DNA from: Papilionanthe hookeriana x Papilionanthe teres
Taxonomy: Eukaryota; Streptophyta; Magnoliopsida; Asparagales; Orchidaceae
DNA length: 64,000 nucleotides
Direction of reading: 5' to 3'
Assembly: GCA_022702705.1 (NCBI GenBank)
Contig: CM040424.1
Coordinates: 76,759,452 to 76,823,451 of the forward strand
Made by a program: the position numbers and the translations under genes. Below the pieces are notes generated by a model, which worked only from the letters and a program-made list of their open reading frames with translations, made no database searches and was not told where the DNA came from. Numbering within the stretch: the first letter of the stretch is position 1; each line of letters opens with the position of its first letter. This document shows, in pieces, positions 22,212 to 35,209 of this stretch.

Positions 22212-25200
22212 TGTCGGCATATTTTTAGGTCGTGTTTTATTTTGAAGAGGGGTCGCCTAACAGAAATCTGTCAGCGAATTTTTAATTTAATTAAAATAAA
22301 TAATTTGAAAAGTAGTATTTGATTTTGAAAATAATTTTAAATTTGAAGGTTTTAAGATATGAAATTAAACCGACCTCACATCCCAAATAGTTTATATAAA
22401 CGAGCACCGCACCACATGACCGTGTATCTATCCCTAAGGATAGACACACCGCTTGATGGTGGGGCTTGATTAAATAAACTAGAAGATTAGTGACATCCGT
22501 TTGGTCCGCGAACCAATTTTATAAGCCGACAAGTTTCCCCGCTTAATATGAAAACATTAAACGGGGTTTATATTACTCAGGTTCTTTAAAATTCCCTATA
22601 AGGGCAAGCCCCTATAGTTAATTACATCTTAAGTGACGGGAATCACCTAAGAAAACTCTCGATAATAATCAATGATTCTGCTCTCAAGAATTTCAAAGTT
22701 TAAGGTTTTCAAAGATTGAATTTTGAAGTTTCGATAGGGAATGGATCAAATTTTGGAACATTTTGTTTTGTGAATCCAAAGGAAGAAAGGTAGGAGAAAT
22801 CATCGATTCGAAGTGAACTTCGATAATTTCCCGACTATCCTATCGTTTGTCTTGAATTTAGGAAAGTCCTAATGTTTATTTGATATTTCAATCTTGCCAA
22901 TTTCAATTAATTAGGGCTTATATTTGTATGATAAAATCAAGCAAATAGCTCTAGAAGATGTGAGGGTTTATTGTCGTATCGGACGACTACCTCGAAATCC
23001 TAAGACCGGTTAGGGCTTAATTTGCAATGCAAATGCCTAACGAAGAGTTGAGGATTTATGTTGCACTAGCAAGCTACCTCGAAGTCCTATGGCTTGGTTG
23101 TTTTAATTCTAGGAAAGTTTTCTTGAAGTAGACTCGGGTTTCTGCGATGACGATGGTCGTGCCGCCCACCATGCTCCGAGCTCCTTGTTGTTGCAGAGGT
23201 TTAGTTTTAGAAATCATAAATCGGGAGTTGAGAAAAGTGTTTTGGTTTAGAGAAAATCTTAATTTCCGGGTGTTTTTTTATGTTTTATTTAAAACAAATC
23301 TTAAAGTTGATTATAACGACACCGGTTAAGATCCCACGGTTCCATCCTTCAGGCATCATTATTTTTATCGGATTCACTTAGTCCGGATGAATTTGCTAAA
23401 CTCAACTGAATGAGTTCCACACTTTCATTTAGACCGTGGGAAATCCCGTTAGCAACACGTAGGTTACATCATCCGAGGTATTCCCGATCATCCAACGGGA
23501 CGTTTTAATTTAGTTGTAATTGTAGTTTTGTGTTCGTTTGTGATTAAATTTTGAGTTGTTTTATATTTTGAAATGTTGTGGCGGTGAATTTTATCTTGCA
23601 ATGACTTTTAACTTAGTTTTGGTTTCGGTTTTAGGGTCTATCCTAAAGGTGTGGGTTTTACATGCAACGAGTTGTTTTATCATGCGAGAAAAGTAAAGTG
23701 CATTTGCGATAAAGTAAATTGCAAGAAAGTAAATTACGAAAGTAAATTCACGATAAAATAAAAGCGTACTGGAGGGTCTTCCAGTCATCCCAAGCTGCAC
23801 TCAAAACACAATTAGAATATTTAAGCAAGTTCCTAGGTAAAGCTAAGGGAAAGGTTATGGTTTTACCAAATTCCTAATCCTATAGTTAGTCATCTCCTAT
23901 GACGTCTCAGGTTCTTTGGGTTTTTGGTTTAAGGACGATTTTCTTCATCAAAGAATAATCAAATTCGATTGTTCTTATAAATATCCTATCATATTGAGGA
24001 AGTGCTTAAGAAGGATCTTAAACATCTTTTCAATATTTCTAGGATTGTTTTAAGTCCAAATGAATTTAATTATATATAAATGAATCGATCGTCCGAGGTT
24101 TTCAAGTCTTATTAACTTGCTCAGTGAACTAGGACATTTGAATATCCTATGAGTGAAGTAACACTTCATTTAATGTTTCATTTAGGAGTTATAATAATCA
24201 AAGCTTTCAAGGGTAAATTAGTATTCAAATGATTTGATTTAAGTTAAAGGGTTTAAATTTGGAATAGTGTTCAAGTTGTTTTATATTTAATTTTAATTTA
24301 ATTTAATTTGATTTGATGTTTAATTTAATTTAATTTAATTTAATTGAGTTTTAATTTAGTTTAACATAGTTCAATTTAATTTGATTTGGTGTTTAATTAA
24401 TTTGATTTGATTTAATTTAATTTAATTATTTAATTTAATTTAACTTAATTTAATTTAATTTAATTATTTAATTTAATTTAATTTTTTAATTTTAATTTAA
24501 TTTAATTTAATTTAATTTAATTGTTTAATTTAATTTAATTTAATTGTTTAATTTAATTTAATTTAATTATTAAATTTAATTTAATCTTAATTTAATTTAT
24601 CTTTAATTTACTTTATTTTTAATTTTAATTGAAATTTGAAAAGAGTTTAATAATTTAATTAAGTCTTTTGATATTTTAAATTTGAGTTATCATTTTAATT
24701 AAAAATTGAGTATTAGTTGATATAATTAATTTAGGGATTTTTAAATTAAAGAATAAATCTCTTCCTAATAAAGATCCCTTATTTTAATAATTCAGATTTT
24801 ATTATTCTTCCAAATTTAATCTATTATTTAATTAAGGTTTAATCATTTTAAAATTATTTAATGGGTTTCTACCCTTTAATTATTTAAATTTCAATCATCC
24901 AAATCAGATTAAGATCAAATATTTTACTTGTTGATTTTTTATTAAACCTAAAGTTTTAATTAAGGATTAAAGATTTTAATTACCATTTTACCCTTTAAGC
25001 TTAATAATTTCATAACTCACTAAATTGAACTTAAATGAACTTGAAATTTTTATGTGACTTTACTCATATGTCAATAAAGACATGAGAGGAGAAAATATGA
25101 TTTTTCTGTATTTAATTTATTTATATAATTATTTTTGGTGGAAAATAGAGATTTTCAAGGAAAATTTGATAACATGACCAAGGGAAAGTTTCTGTCCTTA

Positions 25201-28200
25201 AGAAAATTAGGGGACATTCCTAATGACCAGAGAAGCACTTGGACCAATTTTGGTGATTTTTTGAATTATATTATTTTTATTATAATTATTTTGAGTTTTG
25301 GAGTGTTAATTAATTTAAAAATAAAATAAATGTTGAAAAATGGATTTTATATTTTTCAAAAATCTCTCTGATATCAAGGAAACCAGAGAATCAAATTTTG
25401 CAATTTTCTGATTTTTCTATGATTTATAATAATTATTTTAGTGAAAATGCTAGAAAATACATTTTTTTTAATTTTAAAATTACCCTAGGGCTTTAAAATT
25501 TAATATATCACTAAATAGACTTAGGAAAAATGTGGGATTTGTTCCTAAGTGATTAAAATTCAAAATGTGACATTTTGGTGAATTTTATTATTTTTGTGAT
25601 TTTTATTATTTTTTAATTATTAAAAATATTAAAATATTATTAAAAATCAACTTTTTTAGAAAATTGAAATTTTAATTTTCTTAGGTTCCCCTGATATCAG
25701 AGAGGCTCCAAAACCAATTTGGTGAATTTTTAAAAAGTATTTTAAAAGTTATGAATTTTTAAAGTTTAAAATGGCTAAGTGGCTTAATCAACCCAATTAG
25801 TGGGGCTAACCAAGTCCGATTGACCTCAAATTTTTATGGTGGATTCCTCTGATCCTAAAGGTCAGTGGAGAATTGATTTCAAGTCAATTTGATACCTGGT
25901 TAACTCTAATTAATTAAAGACCTATTTTGGGTGTTTAAGCTCGATTAGGGTTAATCTGAGTGAATTAACTCGAGTCCTATTTTTCCTAGAGTTCTCCGAG
26001 TCATAAGGAACATCACCAAATATTTCTAGAATTTATTTCACAACATGCTAATTTTTGGAATTAAAATACTCAAAACAACAACATGCATTTGAAAAATAAA
26101 TAACTTTTCACAGAGATGGCCTCCGACCTTGGAAAATTCGGGGAATGTTCCCAAGTTCAGAGGCTTCAAAAGCCCTATGGTCTCATGCCATGGTGAATTG
26201 TATACATGCATGGAGAATTAAATGTATGCAGAGAGTAAATAAATCATAAAAAATAAAATATTTGATGAAATTAAGTGATTTCTTTTTCACATTATTCTCA
26301 CTCGTTCAGCTGAGCGAGGGGTATTTTTATTTTATTTTTGTGATTTTTCTACACAAAGATATGGATTTTTGAAGTTTAGGGAATTAAATAAATAAGAAAA
26401 TACCCTAATTTTCTATTTATCCACGCGGCGCCGGCGAAACCTCGGCGACTCCGAACGCACGCGCGTCGCGCTCCCGTTCGACGCCGCCACCCGAGTCGGC
26501 GGCCGGGCCCCGCGGTTCTCGTACCGTCTCCGGTCCGACGCAATCTGGCCGTCCGTGCGCGCGTGTATCGAATGGACGGCATCCGTTCATCGTCCCCAAG
26601 TGTTCTCGCCCGAGAGCCGTCCACACTAAATCCCTAGATCTCGCTCGATTCTCGATGGATTTTCATGTTCTTATGCTTCTATGGATTCGTCTTGAAGAGA
26701 CGAACACATCTATACGGCTAACATGCATTGAAACTAAGGCATTCGAAATGAAGAATCTTCGGAAGCTCGAGATGAAGAGTTAGCTCATACCTTGGCTCGG
26801 AGAAGTGTGGCTTCGATACGAGAGTTGTTGCACCTTCGATTGGGTCCTGTGAGCTCCGGATGAAGTCTCCGAGTGCAGTGAATTGTCCGGATATGATTTC
26901 GACCAAGCCCGATCACAAAGCTTGGAGAGCTGGAGCAACCTGGGTGGCTCGGAGATGGGGCTTTTGGTGGTGGACACCTTCCCAGGTGCAGTGAAGGTGT
27001 AGAGCCGATCAGTTGGGAATTGGCTCGCTGTGGAGAAGTGTCCTGGTTTTTGGGCTAAGGTTTGAGCTCGAAATTGGGCTCGGCCTAGAAGAAATTGGGC
27101 TGGAATTCGGTGGGGATCGGGTGCTCTATGTGTAGAGAGTGATGCAGAGTGATTTTGGCGAGTTTCCTTAAGGTTTTGTTTTCAGCCCCCTCATGGCCGA
27201 GAGGGGTGGAGTTTAAATAGGAGAGGGTGGAAGGCCTCTCGGAGGGAGTTAGGGCTTGGGATCGCCTTGCTGCGGTGAGGAGAAGATCGGCCGTGGTGAC
27301 CACTAGGCATAGGGCGGCTCAGCGAAGTGAGAATTTCAATGTTGGCTCACATGTGAGCTCTCGGCCATGGTGTTTTCCGGCGGCTCAGTGGCCGGCAGGC
27401 CGAGCAATGGTCACCATCTTGGTCGGGTGGGTCGGGGCTGGGGTTTAGTGTAGGCAATTGAGGTTTGACATGTGTAAAGGAGTTTGATTTAAATGGAATG
27501 GGAGAAGGCTCACTTTGGCTTGGTTTGGGTCAACCCACCATTTTGGGCTTGGTGCACCCTTCCAAGCTCGATTTTGAGTGAGGGAATCATTTAGGTCGGC
27601 TAGAAGGAATGGTGAAGTCTCCAGTCCATGATGAGGTGGCTAAACATGGTTTAGTGTGTGACATGATTAAGGTAAAAAGGGTTAAAGGAGGTTTAAGAAA
27701 GAACCCCCTCTTCTTGCCATAAATGGACTAATGACAAGTCGAAAGCCCTCATGGCTTCATGTGGCTTGAGAATGGCTTGTTCATGGCTTCATTTGGCTTG
27801 GGAAAAGGTTGATTTGTTTCATGAAAAGGGTTTTAAGAATTTTGGATGTTTTGATGGAAATTTGTATGAAACTTGATTTGGAATAATTTGATGGTGACTT
27901 TAGGACTTAGGTAATGGATTTAATTAAATGGATGACAAATGGAGATGTCATGTGGGCTTTAGGGTAGATTTGGGCTTTTGAATTTTGAAGGAAATGGGCT
28001 TTTAAGAAGGTTTAAGGGAAGTGGGCTTTTAAGTTTAAGGATGTGTTCATGGATGGGAATTTTTGTAGAGGTTTGGGCCAAATAGTTGTTGGTTTTGGTT
28101 TAGGGATGTTTCATGAATAACTTGAAATAGATTTAAGGTGGTTTGGGTTTGAATTGGGTTGAATTTGGGTTTATTTGGTAAATGGGCCAATGTAGGTCAA

Positions 28201-29413
28201 ATTGGGCTAACTTGGGCCAATGTTGGGCTAGGGTTGAAATTGATGTAAAATAAATATTAAGAAATGTTTATGGGAATGTTTCAAAGAGGTTTTGGCTTTG
28301 GTTGGGTTTTAATTTTGAGGTTTGGGCCTATTTGGGTTAGATTTGGGTTTAGGTCGAAATTGGGCTTTTTGATTTTGGGTTGAATTTGAGTGGGGTTTGG
28401 GTCAAAATCTTGGGCAAATCATGTTAGTGTTTTGTTTATGAGGATGTTAAGGAAGGTTTAGAAAAGATTTGGGGTTAATTGGAGTTGAATTGGGTTAGTT
28501 TGGGCTAAGTTTGGGTCATGGGTCCAAATTTGGGGGTTTTGACAAAAGTAGGGTAAATTGACAAAATTGGCCCATGGTGTAGTTGGACAAAATGAAATTG
28601 GGAATATTTGGGATTTTCTGGAATTTTCTGGGAATTTTCTGAATTTTTGGATTTTTAGGCCAAGAAGGGTATTTTGGGTATTTGGAGGGTATTCGGGGGT
28701 ATTTTTGGAATTTTTGGTATTTTTGGGTATGGATGATCAATTTGAGTGATGTGGAGGTGTTTGGGATTGATTTTGGAAAATTTTAGGTAATTTGGAGATT
28801 TTGCGAAAATTTGGGTAATTTCGAGGTTTTGGGTAGGTTTAGTAGGTGTAGGGTCCGGGGGTCAAAAATTGAAAATTTGGGAAATTGAAGATTGGGTGAA
28901 TTTGGGTGGGGTGAAATCATTTTGGTTGAGCCATGAAGCCATTTCAAGCCCATATGAGCCATGAAAGGACTCATTTGAGGCATTCACTATGTTGTTCCTA
29001 ACCTCTTAGCCGAGGGCTTAGGGGTTAAGGACCATCCATGTGAATCACCTACATGAGTCGGGAGGTCGAGTTGGGTATGGGTGTGGTTTTAGGAAGTGTG
29101 TGGAAATGTAGTGTGTAAGTGTAGTGTATGTCGGCCCCTTCACGGCACCGGGCCATCCGGAAGCGATCTCGAGGCCAAAGAGTCCTATAGGAACTCATCC
29201 TTTAAACTTCCAGTATTTGATTTCAACCCTCACAGGTGATTAGGGGTCTATAGTCGAGTTTGTGGAGTTTGCGGGGAGTTTAGAAGTGGTTTGAATTTCT
29301 AAAAGGCGGGTCCCAATTCTAGTCCTCTAAGATAGTCGAAAGGAAAAGCTACAGGCTAGATCCTAAGCACTAAAAAGAAGAAAAGGAAGACCTCATCAAA
29401 AATGAGGTCAACA
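22212..29413 (-). repeat. 3' LTR of element B (7.2 kb)
   Basis: TG...CA bounded (minus: TGTTGACC at 29,413, ...GCCGACA at 22,212), 7,202 bp. It has the same internal plan as the other LTRs: AATTT tract 24,285-24,640, GC island 26,418-26,640, TATTTAAA at 27,212-27,219, G/T-rich tract 28,080-28,900, terminal hairpin 29,389-29,409. It lies between target duplication and 3' untranslated region, so it is the downstream LTR. Confidence 0.95.
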
Positions 29414-29819
29414 AATGGACCCCGATAGAGTGTGGTGGTGACGGAGCACACCGCGCGTATTGGTGTTGACCGAAGCGATCAACAAAACCAACACGAGATG
29501 TCCAAGTGACGAACTTAGGACGAAGTAGAAGAGTTTTCGCCGGGAGTGTCGAGTATATCTCTGGAACCGGAGATTCTTGAACTCTCGGCTGGGAAAGGAA
29601 AAGGAGGTGAATCCCAAATCACATGATGCAGGGAATTTCGATTTAGATTTTATTTTGTTTCAATTTATGTTTTGATGTGTGAGTTTAAATTTTAGTTTGG
29701 GGTTTGAGATTAATTTGAGGGATTTGATTTGAAATGAAAATTAGGATTTTGAGGTTTTAGATGTAACATCTCCAACCTCGAAAGAAAATTGAATTGATTA
29801 GATTGAAACGTTGCAATGA
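29414..29819 (-). other. Internal edge of element B next to 3' LTR (polypurine-tract side)
   Basis: Minus strand reads ...cactctatcggggtccatt directly before TGTTGACC of the 3' LTR. This is where a polypurine tract is expected, but only a short purine run (cgggg) is present. A purine-rich run (gggaaaggaaaaggagg in plus, about 29,590-29,607) lies further inside. No convincing CDS; a 69-codon frame at 29,408-29,617 overlaps the LTR boundary and is unsupported. Confidence 0.55.
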
Positions 29820-31310
29820 GAAGATATCTCAGAGCAAAGTGGTGTTGGATGTAAAATCCTTAACCTCAAGAGTTTGATTTTGATTTATTTCATTGCGATA
29901 GGGAAAGAATCCTAAAGCAATGCAGTCTCGGATGTAAATCCTCAACCCAAAAGTTTGAATTTTGATGTACTTCAGTGCAATAGGAAAAGACTCCTAAAGC
30001 AGTGCAGTCTTGGATGTAAAATCCTCGACCCGAAAAGTTTGAATTTTGATGTATTTCGAGTGCGATAGGAAAAGAATCCTAAAGCGGTGCGATACTTGGA
30101 TGTAAAATCCTCGACCCAAAAGTTTGAATTTGATGTACTTCGGTCATAGAAGAGAATCTAAAGCGATGCAGTCTTGGATGTAAAATCCTCGACCCAAAAG
30201 GTTCGAATTTTGATGTATTTCGATGCGATAGGAAAGATTCCTAAAGCGATGCGGTCTTGGATGTAAAATCCTCGACCTAAAAGTTGAATTTGATGTATTT
30301 CAAGGTCTGATAGGAAGAGAATCCTAAAGCGGTGCGGTCTTGGATGTAAAATCCTCGACCCAAAAGTTTGAATTTTGATGTATTTCGGTGCGATAGGAAG
30401 AGAATCCTAAAGCGGTGCGGTCTTGGATGTAAAATCCTCGACTCAAAAGTTTTGAATTTGATGTACTTCGGTGCGATAGGAAAAGAATCCTAAAGCGGTA
30501 CGGTCTTGGATGTAAAATCCTCGACCCAAAAGTGTTTGAATTGATTTGATGTATTTCGGTGCGATAGGAAAAGAATCCTAAAGCGGTGCGGTCTTGGATG
30601 TAAAATCCTCGACCCAAAAGTTTGAATTTTGATGTATTTCGGTGCGATAGGAAAAGAATCCTAAAGCGGTGCGATCTTGGATGTAAAATCCTCGACCCAA
30701 AAGTTTGAATTTGATGTATTTCGGTGCGATAGGAAGAGAATCCTAAAGCGGTGCGGTCTTGGATGTAAAATCCTCGACCCAAAAGGTTTGAATTTTGATG
30801 TATTTCGGTGCGATAGGGAAAGATTCCTAAAGCGATGCGATCTTGGATGTAAAATCCTCGACCCAAAAGTTGAATTTGATGTACTTCGGTGCGATAGGAA
30901 AGAATCTAAAGCGAGTGCAGTCTTTGGATGTAAAATCCTCGACTCAAAAGTTTGAATTTTGATGTATTTCGATGCGATAGGAAGAGAATCCTAAAGCGGT
31001 GCGAGTCTTGGATGTAAAATCCTCGACCCAAAAGTTTGAATTTTGGTGTATTTCGGTGCGATAGGAAGAGAATCCTAAAGCGAGTGCGAGCTTGGATGTA
31101 AAATCCTCGACTCAAAAGTTTTGAATTTGATGTACTTCAAGGTCGACAGGAAAAGAATCCTAAAAGGTGCAGTCTTGGATGTAAAATCCTCGACCCAAAA
31201 GTGTTTGAATTTGGATTTGATGTATTTCAGTGCAATAGGAAAAGAATCCTAAAGCAGTGCAGTCTTGGATGTAAAATCCTCGACTCAAAAGTTTTGAATT
31301 TGATTTGATT
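29820..31310. repeat. ~84-bp tandem repeat array in the 3' untranslated region of element B
   Basis: About 17-18 copies of the same unit as at 1-955 (tgaatttgatgtatttcggtgcgataggaa, then aatcctaaagcggtgcggtcttggatgtaaaatcctcgaccc). Units at both ends (29,820-29,990 and 31,130-31,310) are more diverged than central ones, as expected of an array expanding from the middle. Confidence 0.95.
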
Positions 31311-32125
31311 GAGACTTGAAATCTGGAAAGATTGAATTTGAGATTTGGAAGGATGAGTTTGAACTCGATTGAAATTTGATTTAAGATTTGATTTGAAATT
31401 TGAAAGATCAAGTTTGAAACTTGATCGAGATTGGATTTGGAATTTGATTGAGGATTTGACTTGAGATTTGGGAAGATCAAATTTGAAATTTGATCGAGAG
31501 TGGATTTGGAATTTGATTGAGAATTTGGAAGGATGGAATTTGATTTTGAAGTTTGGAAGGATGGAATTTGATTTTGAAGTTGAAAAGATTGAAATTTGAT
31601 TCGGAATTTGGAAGGATGGAATTTGAGATTTGTGTTGATTTCGTTTATCTTTTAATGGTTCAAATTTTATTTTGTTGTTTATTTAATGTTCATGTGAACT
31701 TAGTGTTTGTCATTTTTAGATTTTTTTTTTAGAAAGTTTTCTTTTATTCTCTTTTTTTATTTCTTTTACGTTCTTTGTTCGAAGTTCATTTAACTTTAAT
31801 GGCGTTTCCTAATCAATTTGCCTAAAAGAGGTGAAGGCCGCAAACGTGACATGGTCACTTTCATTCCAATCATGTTGAAAATACATCATACAACTCGATC
31901 CGGAATATATTTCATACAATCCATGTAGACTCGAAACGATTTGTGTATGATCTTTGTTGATCCATCAAAAGAATCATCCGTCGAAAAATCCATGTCCGAA
32001 TAGTGAGGTACATGGTCGATAACATCACCTTCCAAGCCATCCTTGGCAAGGATGCCTGCTGGATGTACGTTGGAGGTGTGATATTTCCCATGAAACTCAC
32101 GACTCGTAAGGCGGAGGTTCTCTAG
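31311..32125. other. Non-coding 3' region of element B: degenerate gatttgaatttggaag repeats, then T-rich spacer
   Basis: 31,311-31,640 is purine-rich sequence of short degenerate repeats (ggaaggatggaatttgattttgaagtt repeated near 31,528-31,600). 31,640-31,790 is T-rich. 31,790-32,125 corresponds to 1,340-1,682 in element A. A conserved out-of-phase minus-strand frame (31,912-32,100) has no recognisable product. Confidence 0.75.
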
Positions 32126-33560
32126 CTACGGGTACGGTTGGAAATGGTAAGGTATTTTCTTGTCGTCCATCCTCCTGAAAGTAAGCGAGATTCGCTCCAC
32201 TGGCACCCCGGTATGCGATGCTTTGCGATATACGCTCCAGTTACCTTGCGGTATCATGACGGAACCCACCGGTAAAGGTATCTTTACTGGCCCTCGGAAC
32301 TCACCGGGCTCGCTATCCGGAGGTCGGATCCGAACATGATGTTGCACTCATTCGAAAAGAGACCGGTGCGAAGGTCGACGAAGTCGTGGTGATCGATATG
32401 TGGGGGTATGCGGTCACCTTGTTTGTAGATGTTGATAATGCGCGTATTGGGTATGCAATCTGCGCGGTACCCTCCATGTTATCGATCTTTTTACCATTCT
32501 CTTGATAGCTAATGGCATCGGATCTACTTGCCCATGACGAAGTATCCCCGGTGGGTTTCCCTTCCTGTCTTCGACGAAGTTGTAGCGACATCCGCATTGT
32601 ATTGTGATTCTTCCTTTCCACGGCATCCATCTCCGGGGTTCCGAGTATGTGTTTTCCCTCGGGCGGCTGCTCGGCCCATTCTTTTCGGATCCGGATACGA
32701 TCCACGATTTGTTGTTGTTCATACTGCGAGAATACGTCGGTGTGTAGCTCGAGGCCTTAGTATGTTGATTCTTCTTCCTTTAATTCTCTCGAAGTATTCG
32801 AAAGTTTTCTTTTCAACATTCCGCATCCTCTCCGGCTCGTATTCGGAATGATGCACGGATGGCGAGGCCTTGTGACATATTGTGGGATATATGGTTCAAT
32901 CCCTTCACGTTCCCCCGCATATCTCGGCTCCTCGGGGATGATGCCTGTCGGGACATCCCGGGGTTGCTTACGCAACAAGGTCATGCACTGCTTGGTGGTT
33001 CTATCCGGTGGCGTGGTAGCCTTCTTTCTTCGATCTTCCGGAGATTTCCACGGTTCTTTACGGTTATTCTAGAGCTGGCCTCCTTTTTTCGAGTTCCTGG
33101 TGAGCCGGTGTCCTTGAAATGTGAGTGCTGGCATTAGCGAGTTGTCTCGTCGCGCCGGTCCGCGGCTAGTTTTGTTAACATTTTACGGATGCGGCGATTC
33201 TTATTTCTTCGTTGCGTGGGCTGTGAGAGTAGCCCTCCGAACTTCTTGAATCTCTGCGGGCGCGGCGCTGACAAGCCTGCCCTCCGCTGTAGTGACTACG
33301 GACTTCATTTTCTTGTCTTCTTCGGTGTTTGCTTTTCTCTTCTTGTTGTTGGATTGGTGGCTTGGGCCACCCACTTTCATCACTGTCTGTCCGGGCAGTT
33401 CTTCTCGGTTAACGGGACCCGGTCACTTTCCTCGTACTCGTAGGCTCGTCGGTGCGAAATGCGAGTCAATCTCGATTATCGCTCCATCTTTCACCCTCTT
33501 TTCATCGAGTGCGAGGCTTACGCCATTCTTAAAGTTCAAAACCAACCGCCCGTTCGACAT
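32126..33560 (-). CDS. AlkB-like Fe(II)/2-oxoglutarate dioxygenase (ALKBH9/10 type) carried by element B, frameshifted
   Basis: Same span as the copy in A (1,435 bases from the MSNG Met at 33,560 to the TAG at 32,126). The N-terminal module (MSNGRLVLNFKNGVSLALDE) is followed by NKKRK, GEREGIEPYIPQYVTRPRHP (about 32,850-32,910), and the core. A long uninterrupted frame (32,414-32,722) reads RENTYSEP...W, GRITIQCGCRYNF, NPPGILRHGQVDPMP and IKRMVKRSITW, matching plant ALKBH9/10. Iron ligands: HxD of IPPHIDHHDF (codons 32,392-32,400) and the distal His of IAKH (32,218-32,220). The 2-oxoglutarate Arg strand is intact here: RISLTFRRMDDKKIPYHFQP, Arg pair 32,171-32,176. All catalytic residues are present, but spread over frames by small indels. 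Predicted to remove N6-methyl from RNA, probably the element's own; this is inference. Confidence 0.93.
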
Positions 33561-33795
33561 TTCCTCGCGAAAAGACAAGGAAAAGGATCGGGGGTCGTAT
33601 CTTAAGAACAAGAACATTAAGAAAATGTTTATTAAAGATACATTTTTTATTATTCTTATATTTTGAAATTTAACGAGAATGAAGTAGGATAAGATGAGGG
33701 AAGAGATCTTGATTTGAAAAAGAAAACAAGGAAAACTTAATTATCATGATTTTATTTATCTTAGCACATTTTATTATTTTTGGGTTCGGACCCGA
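33561..33795 (-). promoter_or_regulatory. Spacer between integrase and AlkB-like ORF of element B, with splice-acceptor-like tract
   Basis: Minus strand ttttccttgtcttttcgcgag directly before gaaATG at 33,560. The tract equals that of element A except cgcgag for cgcag, the typical CHG-site difference between the copies. AT-rich upstream. No donor identified. Confidence 0.4.
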
Positions 33796-35130
33796 TCATA
33801 AGTAATTACTTCGCCCGTGTTTCTTAGGGATGAAGAATTCATTCCTTCGAAACATCGGGTAGCGTAATACTTTTTCAAGTATCGTCCGTTGATTGGAAGC
33901 ATATGTCGTTCTCCCCGGCGATTCACTAGCTAGTAGGAACCTCCCGAGTATCTTGCTTCGACCACGAAACGGTCCTTCCCAAGTGGGTTCAAATTTTCCT
34001 CCTATCTTGCGGTGTGCGAGAATAGGTCTCTTGAGAACGAGAACTAAATCACCGACTTTGAAGGTTCTTGGGCGGACCCGGTTTGTCATGGGCTTGAACC
34101 ATCTTAGCTTGGTATAGTTCTAAATTCGTTGCGCTTGCAAGTCTTTTCCCTTCCAAGCTTTCTAATTCTTCGAGTCGTAGTACGGCGTTTTCTTCGTCGT
34201 GATCTTGTTTGCAATCGCGATTACGAGTGAAGGAAGGCCGAACCTCTAAAGGTAACACCTGCCTCGGACCCATACACCGAGAGCGTAAGGTGTAGCTTGA
34301 GTAGGAGTTCGAAGGTTGTCCGGTAGGCCCATAAGGCTTCTAACAATTTCTCGTGCCAATTTCTCTTATTATCGTCCGGGGTTTTCTTTAAGATTTGAAC
34401 GAGAGTTTTATTAAAAGCCTCGGCGAGGCCGTTTGCTCTTGGGTAGTAAATTGTCGAGTATCGCCGGTCGATTCCGTGTCTCACGACAAAATTGTTGATT
34501 TGTGTGCTTCGAATGCGGACCGATTATCCGAGATGATCCTGCGCGGCACTCCGAAACGGTAGACGACTTGGTTCTTGAAAAGCGTAGCACGTGGTGTGCT
34601 TTCACTTCTCTAAGAGTGGGCCATCGCCCACTTGGAAAAGTAATCCGTAGCTGCAAGAATGAAACGATGTCCTTTTGAAGATGGTGGTTCATCGGACCCA
34701 CTATATCCGTGCCCCGACATTCGAATGGCCACGACGCAATTGTCGGGTGTAGCACATTTGGAGGTTGGTGTAGAACCACTCCGTGCACTTGGCATTGATG
34801 ACGGCTCTTGGCGATTTTCATGCGGTCGGTCATCATCGAGGGCCGTAGTACCCTAGTCTTTTAATTTTCATTTTCATCTTTGGACCCGACTGGTGAGCGC
34901 CACGGAGTCCCGAATGCACTTCTTTAACAATTTCGCGGGCCTCGGACCCGCTTAGGCACCTTAGCCGCATTTGATCAAAAGACCTTACGTACAATGTGTT
35001 GTTTATTAATGCGTAGGACGAGTTCTTTTCTTGATGCGATGGGCAGCGACCTATCCTCCGGTAGCTTTCTGTTTGCGGTGTAGTCCATCGATGGCTGTCG
35101 CCGATCTTCTGTGTTTTACGTCACTGTCTT
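33796..35130 (-). CDS. Integrase domain of element B pol (frameshifted)
   Basis: HHCC region near 34,790-35,000, CHQCQVHGVVLHQPPNVLHP near 34,770-34,830, first catalytic Asp in GTDIVGP (about 34,700), second in a SDN context (codon 34,526-34,528, GAT intact unlike element A), Glu in YYPRANGLAEAFNKTL (about 34,420). The C-terminal block RPRTFKVGDLVLVLKRPILAHRKIGGKFEPTWEGPF is in one frame at 33,796-34,089, ending FFIPKKHGRSNYL and a stop. All three catalytic residues are present, so of the two copies B is the one with a complete catalytic triad. Confidence 0.92.
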
Positions 35131-35209
35131 GCTATTGATTCTTTTTCTTTTTCGATTTGTGTATTATGTCATACATCGAGTTGTGATAGGACACGACGTC
35201 ACGTGAGCC

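Noticed and set aside
29820..31310. CRISPR-like appearance of regular repeats
   Set aside because: Units are contiguous, with no unique spacers, in a plant retrotransposon untranslated region.
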